This document shows positions 7,979 to 16,726 of a stretch of DNA of 59,467 nucleotides, one piece after another (position 1 is the stretch's first letter; every line of letters starts with the position of its first letter). Where the stretch lies: NCBI GenBank assembly GCA_023416735.1, contig JAEZGX010000032.1, forward strand, positions 1 through 59,467, given 5' to 3'. The position numbers and the translations under genes were made by a program. The notes below the pieces were generated by a model. That model did not search any database. It was given only the letters and a program-made list of their open reading frames with translations, and had not been told where the DNA came from. This DNA is from Verrucomicrobiota bacterium (GTDB lineage: Bacteria > Verrucomicrobiota > Verrucomicrobiia > Opitutales > Opitutaceae).

Positions 7979-9258
7979 TGTCGGTTACCGCCCCCACTTC
8001 TCGTTCTGCGCTCGAGCTGCTCGATCTTCGACCAGCGGTGGACGTGCAACAGGCGGAATACTGGCGGCTGCTCGGTTATCCGCGTGATCATCAACCGAGC
8101 GAGCGCGCGCTGGAACTCGCCGCTTGGGCGCGGCGTTGGTATGCGGAGCACGGGCGGCCGTGGGTATATTTACGCGAAGCGGAACTTCGGCTCGATGAGG
8201 AGACGCTGCGTTTCGATGGCATCGATTTTCAATCGAAGGTGCTGCATGAGCATCTGCGATCCACCGGCGCGCAGCGGGCGATCCTCGTGGCGGTGAGCGC
8301 GGGCCGCGCTTGCGAGGAACACGCGCGACAGCTTTGGCAGGAATCGAAACCGGACGAATATTTCTTCCTCGAGATCTTCGGCTCGGCGGTGGTCGAGCAT
8401 CTGACGGCGACGCTCAGCGGACGAATCTGCGAACTCGCGGATCGCGACGGTCTCGCCGCGGTGCCGCATTATAGCCCGGGCTACACGGGCTGGGATATCG
8501 TCGATCAGCACAAGTTTCACGAACTCATCGTGAGTGGCGCCAACGAGACGTTTCCGGAATGCCTGGAGGTGCTTTCGAGCGGCATGTTGAAGCCGAAGAA
8601 ATCGCTGCTGGCGGTGGTGGGCCTCGCACCGCGCGCCCGAGCGACGGGCGCGGTGACATCGCGCGTGCCGTGCGAGAGCTGCGGCTTGCCGAATTGCGCG
8701 TATCGCCGCGTGCCTTACCGGCATGCGCTGGCGGAATTGACGGCGTTCGCAGCGAAGCCGGCGGAAGCGCGTCAAGCGTTGCGCCGGAATGCGCCGTATG
8801 CGACGAGCGCGCGTGCGCTGCAGAAGTGGTCGACGGAACGCGTGCGGGTCAACGCCCTGCGCGAGGGTGGGGTGGAAGCGTGGTTTCGTTTCGACGGGAC
8901 GACGTGTTCCAACATGGGCCAGCCGCTCGCGTTCGATTATCGCGTGGCGCTCGCGCCGGCAGAGCAAGGTTACACCGTGGTCGCGGCTGAGTGCGGGCCG
9001 GCGGAAGGCGACGCCGGCCATCGCCGGATGTGCGCGTATTTGTCGGACCCGGACGGTTTGATGTCGGCGATCGCCAACGAGCATCCGCTCGTGGGACAGC
9101 CGCTCGATGCCGTGTTCGACTGGCAGCCGGCGGCCGCGCCGTCGGGATGTTACTGCAGCGCGAACTCACGCGAGCACAAATGGAAATTGGCGTTGGAGGC
9201 CATTCACTTTACGCTCGCTCGTTCGAACGGCGTCGCTTCGGCGGGCCCGGTTTCCTGA
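7978..9258 (+). CDS. MetH-activation-domain-like corrinoid reactivase component
   Basis: This 426-aa protein resembles stand-alone versions of the B12-dependent methionine synthase activation domain. The central part contains an SPGYTGWDI stretch comparable to the family's AdoMet-binding PGY region, preceded by helices in the usual order. Unusual for that domain, it carries two cysteine groups, Cys 232/235/240 (CESCGLPNC) and Cys 391/393 (CYC) near the C-terminus, which could bind a metal or Fe-S cluster. It overlaps the upstream RACo-like gene by one base triplet (TGATG), so both probably act on the same corrinoid protein, one by ATP-driven reduction and one by reductive methylation or as an electron relay. 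The family call is fairly secure; the biochemical role is inferred. Confidence 0.75.
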   Translation: MSVTAPTSRSALELLDLRPAVDVQQAEYWRLLGYPRDHQPSERALELAAWARRWYAEHGRPWVYLREAELRLDEETLRFDGIDFQSKVLHEHLRSTGAQRAILVAVSAGRACEEHARQLWQESKPDEYFFLEIFGSAVVEHLTATLSGRICELADRDGLAAVPHYSPGYTGWDIVDQHKFHELIVSGANETFPECLEVLSSGMLKPKKSLLAVVGLAPRARATGAVTSRVPCESCGLPNCAYRRVPYRHALAELTAFAAKPAEARQALRRNAPYATSARALQKWSTERVRVNALREGGVEAWFRFDGTTCSNMGQPLAFDYRVALAPAEQGYTVVAAECGPAEGDAGHRRMCAYLSDPDGLMSAIANEHPLVGQPLDAVFDWQPAAAPSGCYCSANSREHKWKLALEAIHFTLARSNGVASAGPVS

Positions 9259-9280
9259 ATCGATTTCCCACACCCCTACC

Positions 9281-9607
9281 ATGATCAAACTCTGTGACAT
9301 CAACCAGGCAGCCACGGAAAAACTTCCGCCGGGATTCCGGGACAAGTCCGGGATCGGCGTTCACTACGTCGACGCGTTCATCGCGCCGATGAACGCCGCG
9401 TTGCCGGATGGCGCGCGCGTGTCGTGCAAGCGCAAGGGCCTCAAGCTCACGCTTCGGATCGGCGCGAAGAAAGGCGACGGTCTCATGCGCCGGCTGCAGG
9501 TCAGCCCGGATCCCGTGGTGATGGTGCGCGCCGCGCTCGACGAAGCCGCGAAGAACGCCGGCGTGCAGCTCCAGATCACGGATACGGAAATCCTGATCGC
9601 GCCCTGA
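9281..9607 (+). CDS. Conserved-looking 108-aa protein of unknown function
   Basis: I do not recognise this family. The 108-aa product is soluble, rich in Lys, Arg and Ala, with no signal or membrane segment. It has a strand/helix pattern (residues 40-65 SCKRKGLKLTLRIGAKKG-like basic stretch, then VRAALDEAAKNAG helix, then a final strand). It lies 22 bases after the activation protein and 60 before the UroD-type methyltransferase, on the same strand, so it is probably an accessory of the corrinoid system. The ATG at 9281 is chosen because the open frame further upstream lies inside the previous gene. It may be a small subunit or corrinoid-handling protein; this is inference from location only. 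Confidence 0.7.
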   Translation: MIKLCDINQAATEKLPPGFRDKSGIGVHYVDAFIAPMNAALPDGARVSCKRKGLKLTLRIGAKKGDGLMRRLQVSPDPVVMVRAALDEAAKNAGVQLQITDTEILIAP

Positions 9608-9667
9608 CGCTTTCGAACATCGAACCCACTCTCACCCTCCCGCCAACCCCAACCACTCCGCACGCAC

Positions 9668-10732
9668 ATGACACCCGCCCAATGGGACGTATTCAAAAAA
9701 GCCTCACGCCTCGAGAAGCTCGATAAGATTCCGATGGCGATGATCATCGATAGCCCGTGGATCCCGGGCTACGTCGGTGTGCAGCACATGGATTTCTTCC
9801 TCGATCCGCAGGTCTGGTTCCAGTCCCACCTGAAGATTCACCAGGAGTTTCCGGACATCATTTTCGTGCCCGGGTGGTGGATGGAATACGGCATGGCCGC
9901 GGAGCCGTCCGTGCTCGGTTCGAAGATCAAGTTCTGGCAGGACAATACGCCGAGCGAATACCACATGCTCTTCAATATCGAGGACGTGGACAAGCTGCCG
10001 GAATACGAAGTCGAGGCCGACGCGTTCATGGCGCTCACGCTTCACCGGCTGCGCATGCAGCGTCAGCAGGTTTTGGATACGGGCGAAATCTTCACGATGG
10101 CGACCGCGCGCGGACCGATGTGCACCGCCGGTTTCGCGCGCAGCACGTCGGACTTCATGATCGATCTGGTCGAGAAGCCCGACTACGCGCACAAGCTCCT
10201 CGATCTCAGCACGCGCGTCATCATCGACTGGCTCAAGGCGCAGGTGAAAGTGATGGGGCCGACCGTCGAGGGCATCTTCCTGCTCGATGACATCGTAGGC
10301 TTCGTGAACGAGGACCACTACCTCGAGTTCTGCCATCCTTACCTGAAGCGCATCTGCGACGCTTTTCCGCAGGATTGGGTGAAACTTTACCACAACGACG
10401 CCGACGTCGAAGCCTGTCTCGAGCATCTGCCCGATGTGGGTTTCAACATGCTCAACTGGGGCAAGCAGACGCACATCGCCGATGTGAAAGCGCGCGTGGG
10501 CGATCGCATGTGCCTGATGGGAAATGTGAACCCGCTCGAAGTCGGAGTTCGCGGCACGCCCGCCGAAGTCCGCGAAGCTACGCTCGAAGTCCTCGAAGCG
10601 GGCACCAAGGACGGCAAGGGGATGGTCCTCTCCGTGGGCGGCGGCACGAGCCCCGGCATGCCCCGCGAGAACATCGTCGCGATGAAGGCCGCGCTCGACG
10701 AATTCAACAAAGCCCATTTCGGAACGAGCTGA
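9668..10732 (+). CDS. Uroporphyrinogen decarboxylase-family methyltransferase
   Basis: This 354-aa TIM-barrel protein belongs to the UroD family branch that includes corrinoid methyltransferases such as MtaA and CmuA, rather than haem-pathway HemE. Visible blocks include PGWWMEYG, TARGPMCTAGFARS, LLDDIVGF and LMGNVNPLEVG. The usual zinc motif H-x-C of MtaA-type enzymes is not obvious; the equivalent stretch reads LYHND with His 242, Asn 243 and Asp 244. It therefore may use a different metal set or substrate class. It lies directly upstream of the corrinoid protein at 10867, the expected partner, so it probably moves a methyl group between a small substrate and the corrinoid. The methyl donor cannot be deduced. 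Confidence 0.85.
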   Translation: MTPAQWDVFKKASRLEKLDKIPMAMIIDSPWIPGYVGVQHMDFFLDPQVWFQSHLKIHQEFPDIIFVPGWWMEYGMAAEPSVLGSKIKFWQDNTPSEYHMLFNIEDVDKLPEYEVEADAFMALTLHRLRMQRQQVLDTGEIFTMATARGPMCTAGFARSTSDFMIDLVEKPDYAHKLLDLSTRVIIDWLKAQVKVMGPTVEGIFLLDDIVGFVNEDHYLEFCHPYLKRICDAFPQDWVKLYHNDADVEACLEHLPDVGFNMLNWGKQTHIADVKARVGDRMCLMGNVNPLEVGVRGTPAEVREATLEVLEAGTKDGKGMVLSVGGGTSPGMPRENIVAMKAALDEFNKAHFGTS

Positions 10733-10756
10733 GACGAGCGAACATCCCCGACGACA

Positions 10757-10847
10757 GATCGTTCTCGTTCTCTTTCTCGTAATCGTTCTCTCAGGGCGAG
10801 TGCGGGAAGCAGACGAGAACGAAAGATCACGAGAACGAGAACGAACT
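10757..10847. repeat. Hairpin of 'cgttctcgttctc' words
   Basis: The 134-base gap between the methyltransferase and corrinoid genes holds two arms of about 35 bases (10757-10791 and 10811-10847). Each is built of TCGTTCTC-like words, and they are imperfect reverse complements of each other. The folded RNA would sit between two genes that should be co-transcribed. A related element of 'gctcgtgctcgtaatcg' words is at 29004-29090. Confidence 0.7.
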
Positions 10848-10866
10848 CAGAAATCCCCTTTCCCCC

Positions 10867-11841
10867 ATGCCCGATTACGCGTTGATGAACCAGTGCCTTT
10901 ACGAAGGCAAAGCGAAGGAAGTCGAACAGATGACCAAGGATGCGCTCGCCGAAGGGCGCAGCGTGAAAGAAGTCCTCGAAGAAGGCCTCATCGCCGGCAT
11001 GAGCGTCGTCGGCGAGGATTTTAAGCATAACATCCTCTACGTGCCCGAAGTGCTCATCGCCGCGCGCGCGATGAAAGCCGGCATGGCCGTGCTGAAGCCG
11101 CTGCTCACAGCCGGCGGCCCTTCGTCGCAAACCGGTCGTCTGCTCATGGGCACCGTGCGCGGCGACCTTCACGACATCGGCAAGAATCTCGTGTGCATGA
11201 TGGCCGAGGGCGCCGGTTTTGCGGTGAAGGACATCGGCGTCGACCAAAGCGTCGAGAAGTTCGCCGCGGCGGCCGACGAGTTCAAACCCGACATCATCGG
11301 CATGAGCGCGCTCCTCACCACCACGATGACTTACATGAAAACCGTCATCGACGGATTTCAGGCTCAGGGCCGCACGGACGTGAAGTTTGCGATCGGCGGC
11401 GCGCCGATTTCGCAAATGTTCGCCGACGAAATCGGCGCCGACGGCTATGGCGCGGATGCGTCGAGCGCGGTGGATCTGTTTCTCTATTTCGTGGGCAAGG
11501 GCCCGGCGCCGGCTGCCGCCGCGAAGAAGGGGGTCGTGCTCAAGGAAACTCCGGCAGCAGCTGCGATCCAGCGCCCGCCCGGGTCGAAGTCGAAATACCA
11601 GATCCTCTATTGGCAGGACCTGCCATCCTCGATCAAGGCGTGGGACGACTTCGAAGAGTTGAAGATCGATCTGCCGCCGGCTTTCGCCGAACGCATCGAT
11701 GCCCAGGCGCAGCGTCTCGGTTTCACCAAGGGCGACGATTACATCTCGCAACTGCGCTGGGGCGAAGAGCAGGAACGCGTTGGTTCGCCAAAGGAAATCG
11801 TCGAAGCGCTCCAAGCGGAGCTGGAAGCTGCATCGCGATGA
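10867..11841 (+). CDS. Corrinoid protein fused to a 'virulence factor' (PF13769-like) domain
   Basis: The first ~215 residues of this 324-aa protein are a methyltransferase corrinoid protein. A helical cap domain (residues 1-85) is followed by a Rossmann B12-binding domain with the base-off cobalamin signature DLHDIG (Asp 100, His 102, Gly 105), then SALLTTTM and IGGAPI. His 102 should be the lower cobalt ligand. An Ala/Pro-rich linker (about 215-240) leads to an ~80-residue C-terminal domain (from about 243, KYQILYWQDLPSS ... QLRWGEE). It resembles the small 'Virulence_fact' family, usually a separate protein, to my knowledge near corrinoid and MTHFR genes in other bacteria. The protein should shuttle methyl groups among the UroD-type, pterin-dependent and homocysteine methyltransferases encoded here. 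The role of the added domain is unknown. Confidence 0.9.
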   Translation: MPDYALMNQCLYEGKAKEVEQMTKDALAEGRSVKEVLEEGLIAGMSVVGEDFKHNILYVPEVLIAARAMKAGMAVLKPLLTAGGPSSQTGRLLMGTVRGDLHDIGKNLVCMMAEGAGFAVKDIGVDQSVEKFAAAADEFKPDIIGMSALLTTTMTYMKTVIDGFQAQGRTDVKFAIGGAPISQMFADEIGADGYGADASSAVDLFLYFVGKGPAPAAAAKKGVVLKETPAAAAIQRPPGSKSKYQILYWQDLPSSIKAWDDFEELKIDLPPAFAERIDAQAQRLGFTKGDDYISQLRWGEEQERVGSPKEIVEALQAELEAASR

Positions 11842-11932
11842 AGTGGCCGATCCGCGGGCTCCATTTTCACAGGTGACGGTCATGGAACGCCACAGCCGCC
11901 ACTTCCTCCTCGAAAACTAGAACCGCGCTCGC

Positions 11933-13945
11933 ATGAAAACTCCCCGCCCCCTGCGTCAGTTGGTTGGTGTCCTTGCGTTGGCACTGTCGGCCGTTTGTTC
12001 CGCCGCCACGCTGGACGTGAAGATCGACACCACGAAAACTGGTGCACCCATCAATCCGTTCATCTACGGCCAGTTCATCGAGCACATGGGCCGCTGCATC
12101 TATGGCGGCATCTGGGCCGAGGTGCTCGAGGACCGGAAGTTCTACTTCCCGATCACCGAAAACTATTCGCCCTACCGTGAGATCGAGAATCCGGACTTCC
12201 CCGGCCAGCTCGTCGGCGGCGCGTTCCCCGTCGTGGGCGCTTCGCCTTGGCAGATCATTGGCGACGCGTCCGCAGTCACGATGGTGACGAAGGACGCGTT
12301 CGTCGGCAAACACTCGCCGCGCGTCAACGCCGGCACCGGGCTTCGCCAGCGCGACCTCGGCGTGAAGGGTGGACTGCGTTACGACGGCTATGTCTGGGCC
12401 AAGCCGCTCTCCGGCAAAGCCGAAATCGAAGTGACGCTCGTTTGGGGCGAGGGCGAAGCCGATCGCGCTTCGACCAAGCTCACGTTCTCCGGCAAGGACT
12501 ATTCCAAGAAGACCTTCGCGCTGACACCGAAGGCCGGCACCGAAAAAGGCGCGCAGTTCGAGATCCGCGTCACGCGCGGCGACGTCCTCCTCGGGCCGCC
12601 TTCGCTCATGCCTTCCGACAACATCAAAGGCATGCGTCGCGACACGCTCGCGCTTCTCAAGCAGCTCAACGGTTCCATCTACCGCTGGCCGGGTGGCAAC
12701 TTCGTCAGCGGTTACGACTGGCGCGATGGCATCGGCGATCGCGACCGCCGTCCGCCGCGCAAGAATCCCGCCTGGACTGGCGTCGAGCACAACGACTTCG
12801 GCACCGACGAATTCATCATCTTCTGCCGTGAGATCGGCACCGAGCCGATGATCGCCGCCAATACTGGTTTCGGCGACGCCTACTCCGCCGCACAATGGGT
12901 GGAATATACCAACCGCGGCACCGACACCGTCGGCGGCAGCTGGCGCGCGAAGAACGGCAATCGCGAGCCCTACAACGTCAAATACTGGTGCGTCGGCAAC
13001 GAGATGTTCGGCTCCTGGCAGCTCGGGTTCATGCAGATGCAGCACTACACGCTGAAGCATAACCAAGTCGCCGAATACATGTGGAAGGTTGACCCCTCGC
13101 TCGAACTCGTCGCGGTGGGCGATCTCACCACCATCAACAAGGATCACGACCCCGCTCAGGCGAAGTCTGGCAAGACCTGCTCGCACATCATGCTCGAGGA
13201 GTGCGCCGAGCACATGAACTACCTGTCCGAACACTTCTACGTGGGCCGCGTGCCGTGGAACAAGTCCGGCCGCACCGACGTCGTCACGCACACGGGCATG
13301 GTTCGCAAAGCGATCCGCGACAAGGTCGACGGCCACCGCAAGCTTCAAGCCAGCCTGCCGAATTTGAAGGGCCGGCTCATGCCGATCGCGATGGACGAGT
13401 GGAACTACTGGCACCGCGAATACGCCTACGGTGAACTCGGTTGCGTGTATGAACTGCAGGACGGCCTCGGCATCGCGGCCGGACTTCATGAGTTCTTCCG
13501 CCAAAGCGACATCGTTCAGATGGCGCACTATGCGCAGACGGTGAACGTCATCGGTGCGATCAAGACCACGCGCACCGCCGCCGAAATGGAAACGACCGGT
13601 CTCGTGCTGCAACTCTACCGGGCCAAGTTCGGCGAAACGCCCCTCGTGCTCGCGGAGGAGTTCGGCGATCGCGACGTCGCGGCCGCGCTCTCGAAGGATG
13701 GCAAGACGCTCACGGTGGGCGTCGTCAATCCCACGAATGAAGAGATCGAACTGAAGCTCGACGTGGCCAATTCGGCTCTCGCGGGCCAGGGCACGCGCTG
13801 GCACATCGCCGGCTCCGACGCGACGCTGCACAACACCCCGGGCCAGCCGCGCGCCGTCGACATTGTCGAGACGAAGAACGTCTCCACGCAGGCACTACGT
13901 GTGCCGGCGCTCAGCGCGACGGTGTTCGCGCTGCCGCTCAGGTAG
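11933..13945 (+). CDS. Secreted alpha-L-arabinofuranosidase, GH51
   Basis: This 670-aa protein starts with a signal peptide (hydrophobic residues about 8-23, ending CSAA) and matches GH51 alpha-L-arabinofuranosidases, which release arabinose from arabinoxylan or arabinan. The family opening YGQFIEHMGRCIYGG is present. The acid/base is Glu 357 in WCVGNE and the nucleophile Glu 489 in MDEWNYW; the C-terminal beta-sandwich follows from about residue 560. It should act in the periplasm or outside the cell. Its position inside a corrinoid one-carbon cluster on the same strand is odd and links the cluster to plant polysaccharide use. It begins 91 bases after the corrinoid gene, so co-transcription is possible but not shown. 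Confidence 0.93.
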   Translation: MKTPRPLRQLVGVLALALSAVCSAATLDVKIDTTKTGAPINPFIYGQFIEHMGRCIYGGIWAEVLEDRKFYFPITENYSPYREIENPDFPGQLVGGAFPVVGASPWQIIGDASAVTMVTKDAFVGKHSPRVNAGTGLRQRDLGVKGGLRYDGYVWAKPLSGKAEIEVTLVWGEGEADRASTKLTFSGKDYSKKTFALTPKAGTEKGAQFEIRVTRGDVLLGPPSLMPSDNIKGMRRDTLALLKQLNGSIYRWPGGNFVSGYDWRDGIGDRDRRPPRKNPAWTGVEHNDFGTDEFIIFCREIGTEPMIAANTGFGDAYSAAQWVEYTNRGTDTVGGSWRAKNGNREPYNVKYWCVGNEMFGSWQLGFMQMQHYTLKHNQVAEYMWKVDPSLELVAVGDLTTINKDHDPAQAKSGKTCSHIMLEECAEHMNYLSEHFYVGRVPWNKSGRTDVVTHTGMVRKAIRDKVDGHRKLQASLPNLKGRLMPIAMDEWNYWHREYAYGELGCVYELQDGLGIAAGLHEFFRQSDIVQMAHYAQTVNVIGAIKTTRTAAEMETTGLVLQLYRAKFGETPLVLAEEFGDRDVAAALSKDGKTLTVGVVNPTNEEIELKLDVANSALAGQGTRWHIAGSDATLHNTPGQPRAVDIVETKNVSTQALRVPALSATVFALPLR

Positions 13946-13960
13946 CACCAGATGAGCCCT

Positions 13961-14055
13961 CGTCATCATTCTGGGCGAAGCGAAGATTCCCCGTTGGCGA
14001 ACGCCGCAGCCGGCCGCCGCGAAGAACTCTTCCCCAAGCTCAGGATGATGATGCG
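13961..14055. repeat. Hairpin of 'cattctgggcgaagcgaag' type
   Basis: The gap after the GH51 gene contains CGTCATCATTCTGGGCGAAG (13961-13980) plus CGAAGATTCC, and, about 50 bases on, AAGCTCAGGATGATGATGCG (14036-14055), an imperfect reverse complement. The word resembles a 'cattctgagcgaagcgaag' element I recall from many bacterial genomes. It lies just ahead of the MTHFR start. Confidence 0.65.
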
Positions 14056-14073
14056 GAGGGCGCGGGTTTTCGC

Positions 14074-15669
14074 ATGCTGACGCTCCGCGAAAACCTCGAA
14101 ACGGACCGGTTCCTCCTTGGAACCGAACTGGTTTCCGTTCGCGGAGGCATGGGCGAACGCAGCGCGATCAAGGCGCGCGCGTTCGCCAACGACCTGATCG
14201 CCTGCCCCGATATCGACTGGATCTCGATCACGGACAACGCCGGCGGGAATCCGCAGCTTGCGCCGACCGCGCTCGGCAAACCGATCCTCTACGCGGGCAA
14301 GGAGGTGGTGATCCACCTCACCTGCAAGGATCTCAATCGCAACGGCCTCGAGAGCGAGGCGTGGCTCCTGCACAGCGAAGGATTTAACAACATCCTCGCG
14401 ATGACGGGCGACTATCCCGTCGCCGGCGCCGGGGGCACGGCAAAGCCGGTCTTCGACATCGATTCCGTCGGGCTGATCTCGATGTTGTCGCAGATGAATC
14501 AGGGCCTCGATCCGAACGAGACCCCTGGCTCCGGTAAACGGGCGCGTTTCGAGAAAACGAATTTCCTCGTCGGCGCTGTCACCACGAATTTCAAACTCCG
14601 CGAAGGCGAAGTGATGCCGCAATACGCGAAGCTCGCCGCGAAAGTCGCGAGCGGCGCGCGTTTCATCATCAACCAAATCGGCTTCGACGCGCGCAAGAAG
14701 AGCGAACTGCTCGCCTACATGCGCGCCCACGGCATGGGGCATGTGCCGCTGATCGGAAACGTTTACCTGCTCAGCGGGCGCGTCGCGGAGATTTTTCACG
14801 AAGGCCGCATCCCGGGTGTCGTCGTGAGCAAAGAGCTTTTCGAACTCTGCTCGCGCCACGCGAAAGGCCCCGACAAAGGCGCCGCGTTCTTCGCCGAGTT
14901 TGCCGCGAAGCAGATCGCGATTTACCGCGGGCTCGGTTTTCGCGGGGCGTATCTCGGCGGCGTGCACAACTTCGCCGCGATCGATCGCATCCTGAAAATC
15001 GAGCGCTCGTTTTCGGCTGACGACTGGAAGCAGTTCGCGTGCGAGATCTCGTTCTCTCGTCCCGGCGAGTTCTTCTTCTACGCCGATCAACCCGGCACCG
15101 GCCTCGCCGATTCGGCGCGCCGCGCGCCCGCACCCGAGCTGCGTTCGAAACACACGAGCGTTGTTTACCATTTTTCGAAATGGACGCATGCGGCCATGTT
15201 CACGCCGGGCACCGTGCTCAACCGCATCGGCACGCACCTCTGCGCGAATGCCGACGATCCGATGCAGGGGCCGAAGCTCATGCGCGCGGTCGAACACGCG
15301 AGCAAAGTGGCGCTTTTCGACTGCAAGGATTGCGGCGACTGCTCGCTGCCTGAGATCGCATACTTGTGCCCCGAATCGCAGTGCGCGAAAAATCAACGCA
15401 ATGGTCCGTGCGGCGGCACGCGTGACGGACGCTGCGAAGTCGATGGTTATCCCGACTGCATCTGGCTGCGCGCTTACGAACGGTTGAAGGCTGACGGCGA
15501 CGGACGCGAACAGCACCTCGTCGATCACGCGCCGGTCGTGCAGGATCAAAGCCTTCGTCGCACGTCGTCGTGGGCGAATACGTGGCTTGGCCGCGATCAT
15601 TTTTCCAAACCCAAGCCGGCGCCATCGCCGACGGCCAACATCCCACCTGCCCCTGTTCCCCATGCCTGA
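14074..15669 (+). CDS. Methylenetetrahydrofolate reductase with MTHFR C-terminal zinc-type domain
   Basis: The 531-aa protein combines an MTHFR-like TIM barrel (residues about 1-330) with a C-terminal cysteine-rich domain (about 415-500: DCKDCGDC, CPESQCAKNQRNGPCGG, CEV...C), the 'MTHFR C-terminal' family. MTHFR interconverts methylene- and methyl-tetrahydrofolate. Forms with this extra domain are typical of organisms linking methyl-THF to corrinoid methyltransferases, where they may work in the oxidative direction or use an electron donor other than NADH. The extra cysteines could bind Fe-S or zinc. Its 3' end overlaps the pterin methyltransferase gene by 8 bases, so coupling is strong. The canonical gene name metF could apply, but the direction and donor are unproven. 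Confidence 0.9.
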   Translation: MLTLRENLETDRFLLGTELVSVRGGMGERSAIKARAFANDLIACPDIDWISITDNAGGNPQLAPTALGKPILYAGKEVVIHLTCKDLNRNGLESEAWLLHSEGFNNILAMTGDYPVAGAGGTAKPVFDIDSVGLISMLSQMNQGLDPNETPGSGKRARFEKTNFLVGAVTTNFKLREGEVMPQYAKLAAKVASGARFIINQIGFDARKKSELLAYMRAHGMGHVPLIGNVYLLSGRVAEIFHEGRIPGVVVSKELFELCSRHAKGPDKGAAFFAEFAAKQIAIYRGLGFRGAYLGGVHNFAAIDRILKIERSFSADDWKQFACEISFSRPGEFFFYADQPGTGLADSARRAPAPELRSKHTSVVYHFSKWTHAAMFTPGTVLNRIGTHLCANADDPMQGPKLMRAVEHASKVALFDCKDCGDCSLPEIAYLCPESQCAKNQRNGPCGGTRDGRCEVDGYPDCIWLRAYERLKADGDGREQHLVDHAPVVQDQSLRRTSSWANTWLGRDHFSKPKPAPSPTANIPPAPVPHA

Positions 15670-16591
15670 CCGCAAACTCAATCTCATCGGCGAGCTCATC
15701 AACAACTCCTACGCTCGCGCGCGAAACGCCTTCACGGCACGTGACGTCGCGGGTTATCAGAACCTCGCGAAGATCCAGGCCGACCTCGGCGTGCAATACC
15801 TCACGCTCAATCTCGATGGCACCGCGCGCATTCAGGTGAAGATGGACGAGATGCTCGCATTTCTGCCCGACGTGATTCCCGCGATCCAGGAAGTCACGAG
15901 CGTGCCGCTCAGCTTCGACAATCCGTCCGTGCGCTATCACGAAGTCGCGTTGAAACACTACGATCGCGCGAAGAGCGGTCAGCCGATCCTCAATTCAATC
16001 GCGGCTTCGCGCGAACGTCTTGAGGACATGATCGCGCTCGTGCGCGACTACGACACGAAGGTGGTCGTGATGGCGTCCGAGCACTTCGTCGACGGCGGCA
16101 GCTCGCAGTGCCTCAATCCCGACGACTCGTATCGCGCCGCGAAGCATTTCGTCGAACTGCTTGTGACGAAAGCGAACCGCACGCTCGATCAAATCATCAT
16201 CGATCCAGGCCTGGCGCCGGTCGGAGCCGACACTTACGGCCTCGTCAACATCGGCCTCGATGCGATGCAGAAGATCAACGCCGATCCGGATCTGAAAGGC
16301 GTGCACTTCATCGTGGGTCTTTCGAATTTTGCGTGGGGCACACCGAAAGGAGTCCGCGAACAACTCGAAAACGCCTACCTCACGCTCGCGATGGAGCGCG
16401 GCTTAGACTTCGCGCTCGCGAATCCGGAAAAAGCACCCGGTCCGCTCCCGCCGGATCATCCCATGGTCGGCAAACTTCGCGAAGCGCTCGAGGCCGGTCG
16501 CGCCCAAGGCGACGAGTCGCAGGAAACCGCCGGCTTCCGCCAGGCCGAAGCGATCATGGCGATCTGTGCCGAGGAGGCGCCCGCCGACTGA
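15662..16591 (+). CDS. Pterin-binding methyltetrahydrofolate:corrinoid methyltransferase
   Basis: This 309-aa TIM barrel belongs to the pterin-binding family shared by dihydropteroate synthase, AcsE/MtrH-type enzymes and the folate module of MetH. It opens with LIGELINNSYARAR, contains LTLNLDG, PLSFDNP, ILNSIAA, DPGLAPVG and IVGLSNFAWG, and lacks the DHPS pattern that would indicate folate synthesis. The ATG at 15662 overlaps the end of the MTHFR gene by 8 bases, so the two are probably made together. The expected reaction is methyl transfer between methyl-THF and the corrinoid protein at 10867. It is equivalent to the second module of methionine synthase on its own. Confidence 0.9.
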   Translation: MPDRKLNLIGELINNSYARARNAFTARDVAGYQNLAKIQADLGVQYLTLNLDGTARIQVKMDEMLAFLPDVIPAIQEVTSVPLSFDNPSVRYHEVALKHYDRAKSGQPILNSIAASRERLEDMIALVRDYDTKVVVMASEHFVDGGSSQCLNPDDSYRAAKHFVELLVTKANRTLDQIIIDPGLAPVGADTYGLVNIGLDAMQKINADPDLKGVHFIVGLSNFAWGTPKGVREQLENAYLTLAMERGLDFALANPEKAPGPLPPDHPMVGKLREALEAGRAQGDESQETAGFRQAEAIMAICAEEAPAD

Positions 16592-16606
16592 GCCGACTGC
16601 GTCGGC

Positions 16607-16717
16607 CAGCTCCAAGATCCAAACACCAAGCTCCAGAGAAACTTCAATGACCAAGCTCCAATTGGGTTTCGATTTTTGGTGCTTCTCTGGAGCTTGGATC
16701 TTGGTCCTTGGAGCTTC
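16607..16717. repeat. Long hairpin of 'agctccaagatccaa' words
   Basis: Arm 1 (16607-16642) and arm 2 (16681-16716) are near reverse complements about 35 bases long. Both consist of words such as AGCTCCAAGATCCAA and CAAGCTCCAGAGAA; the middle repeats CCAAGCTCCAATT. It fills most of the gap between the pterin methyltransferase and the amidohydrolase. The latter's frame is open into the repeat from 16676, so the ATG at 16727, outside the repeat, is chosen. Confidence 0.75.
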
Positions 16718-16726
16718 CCGCGCGCG

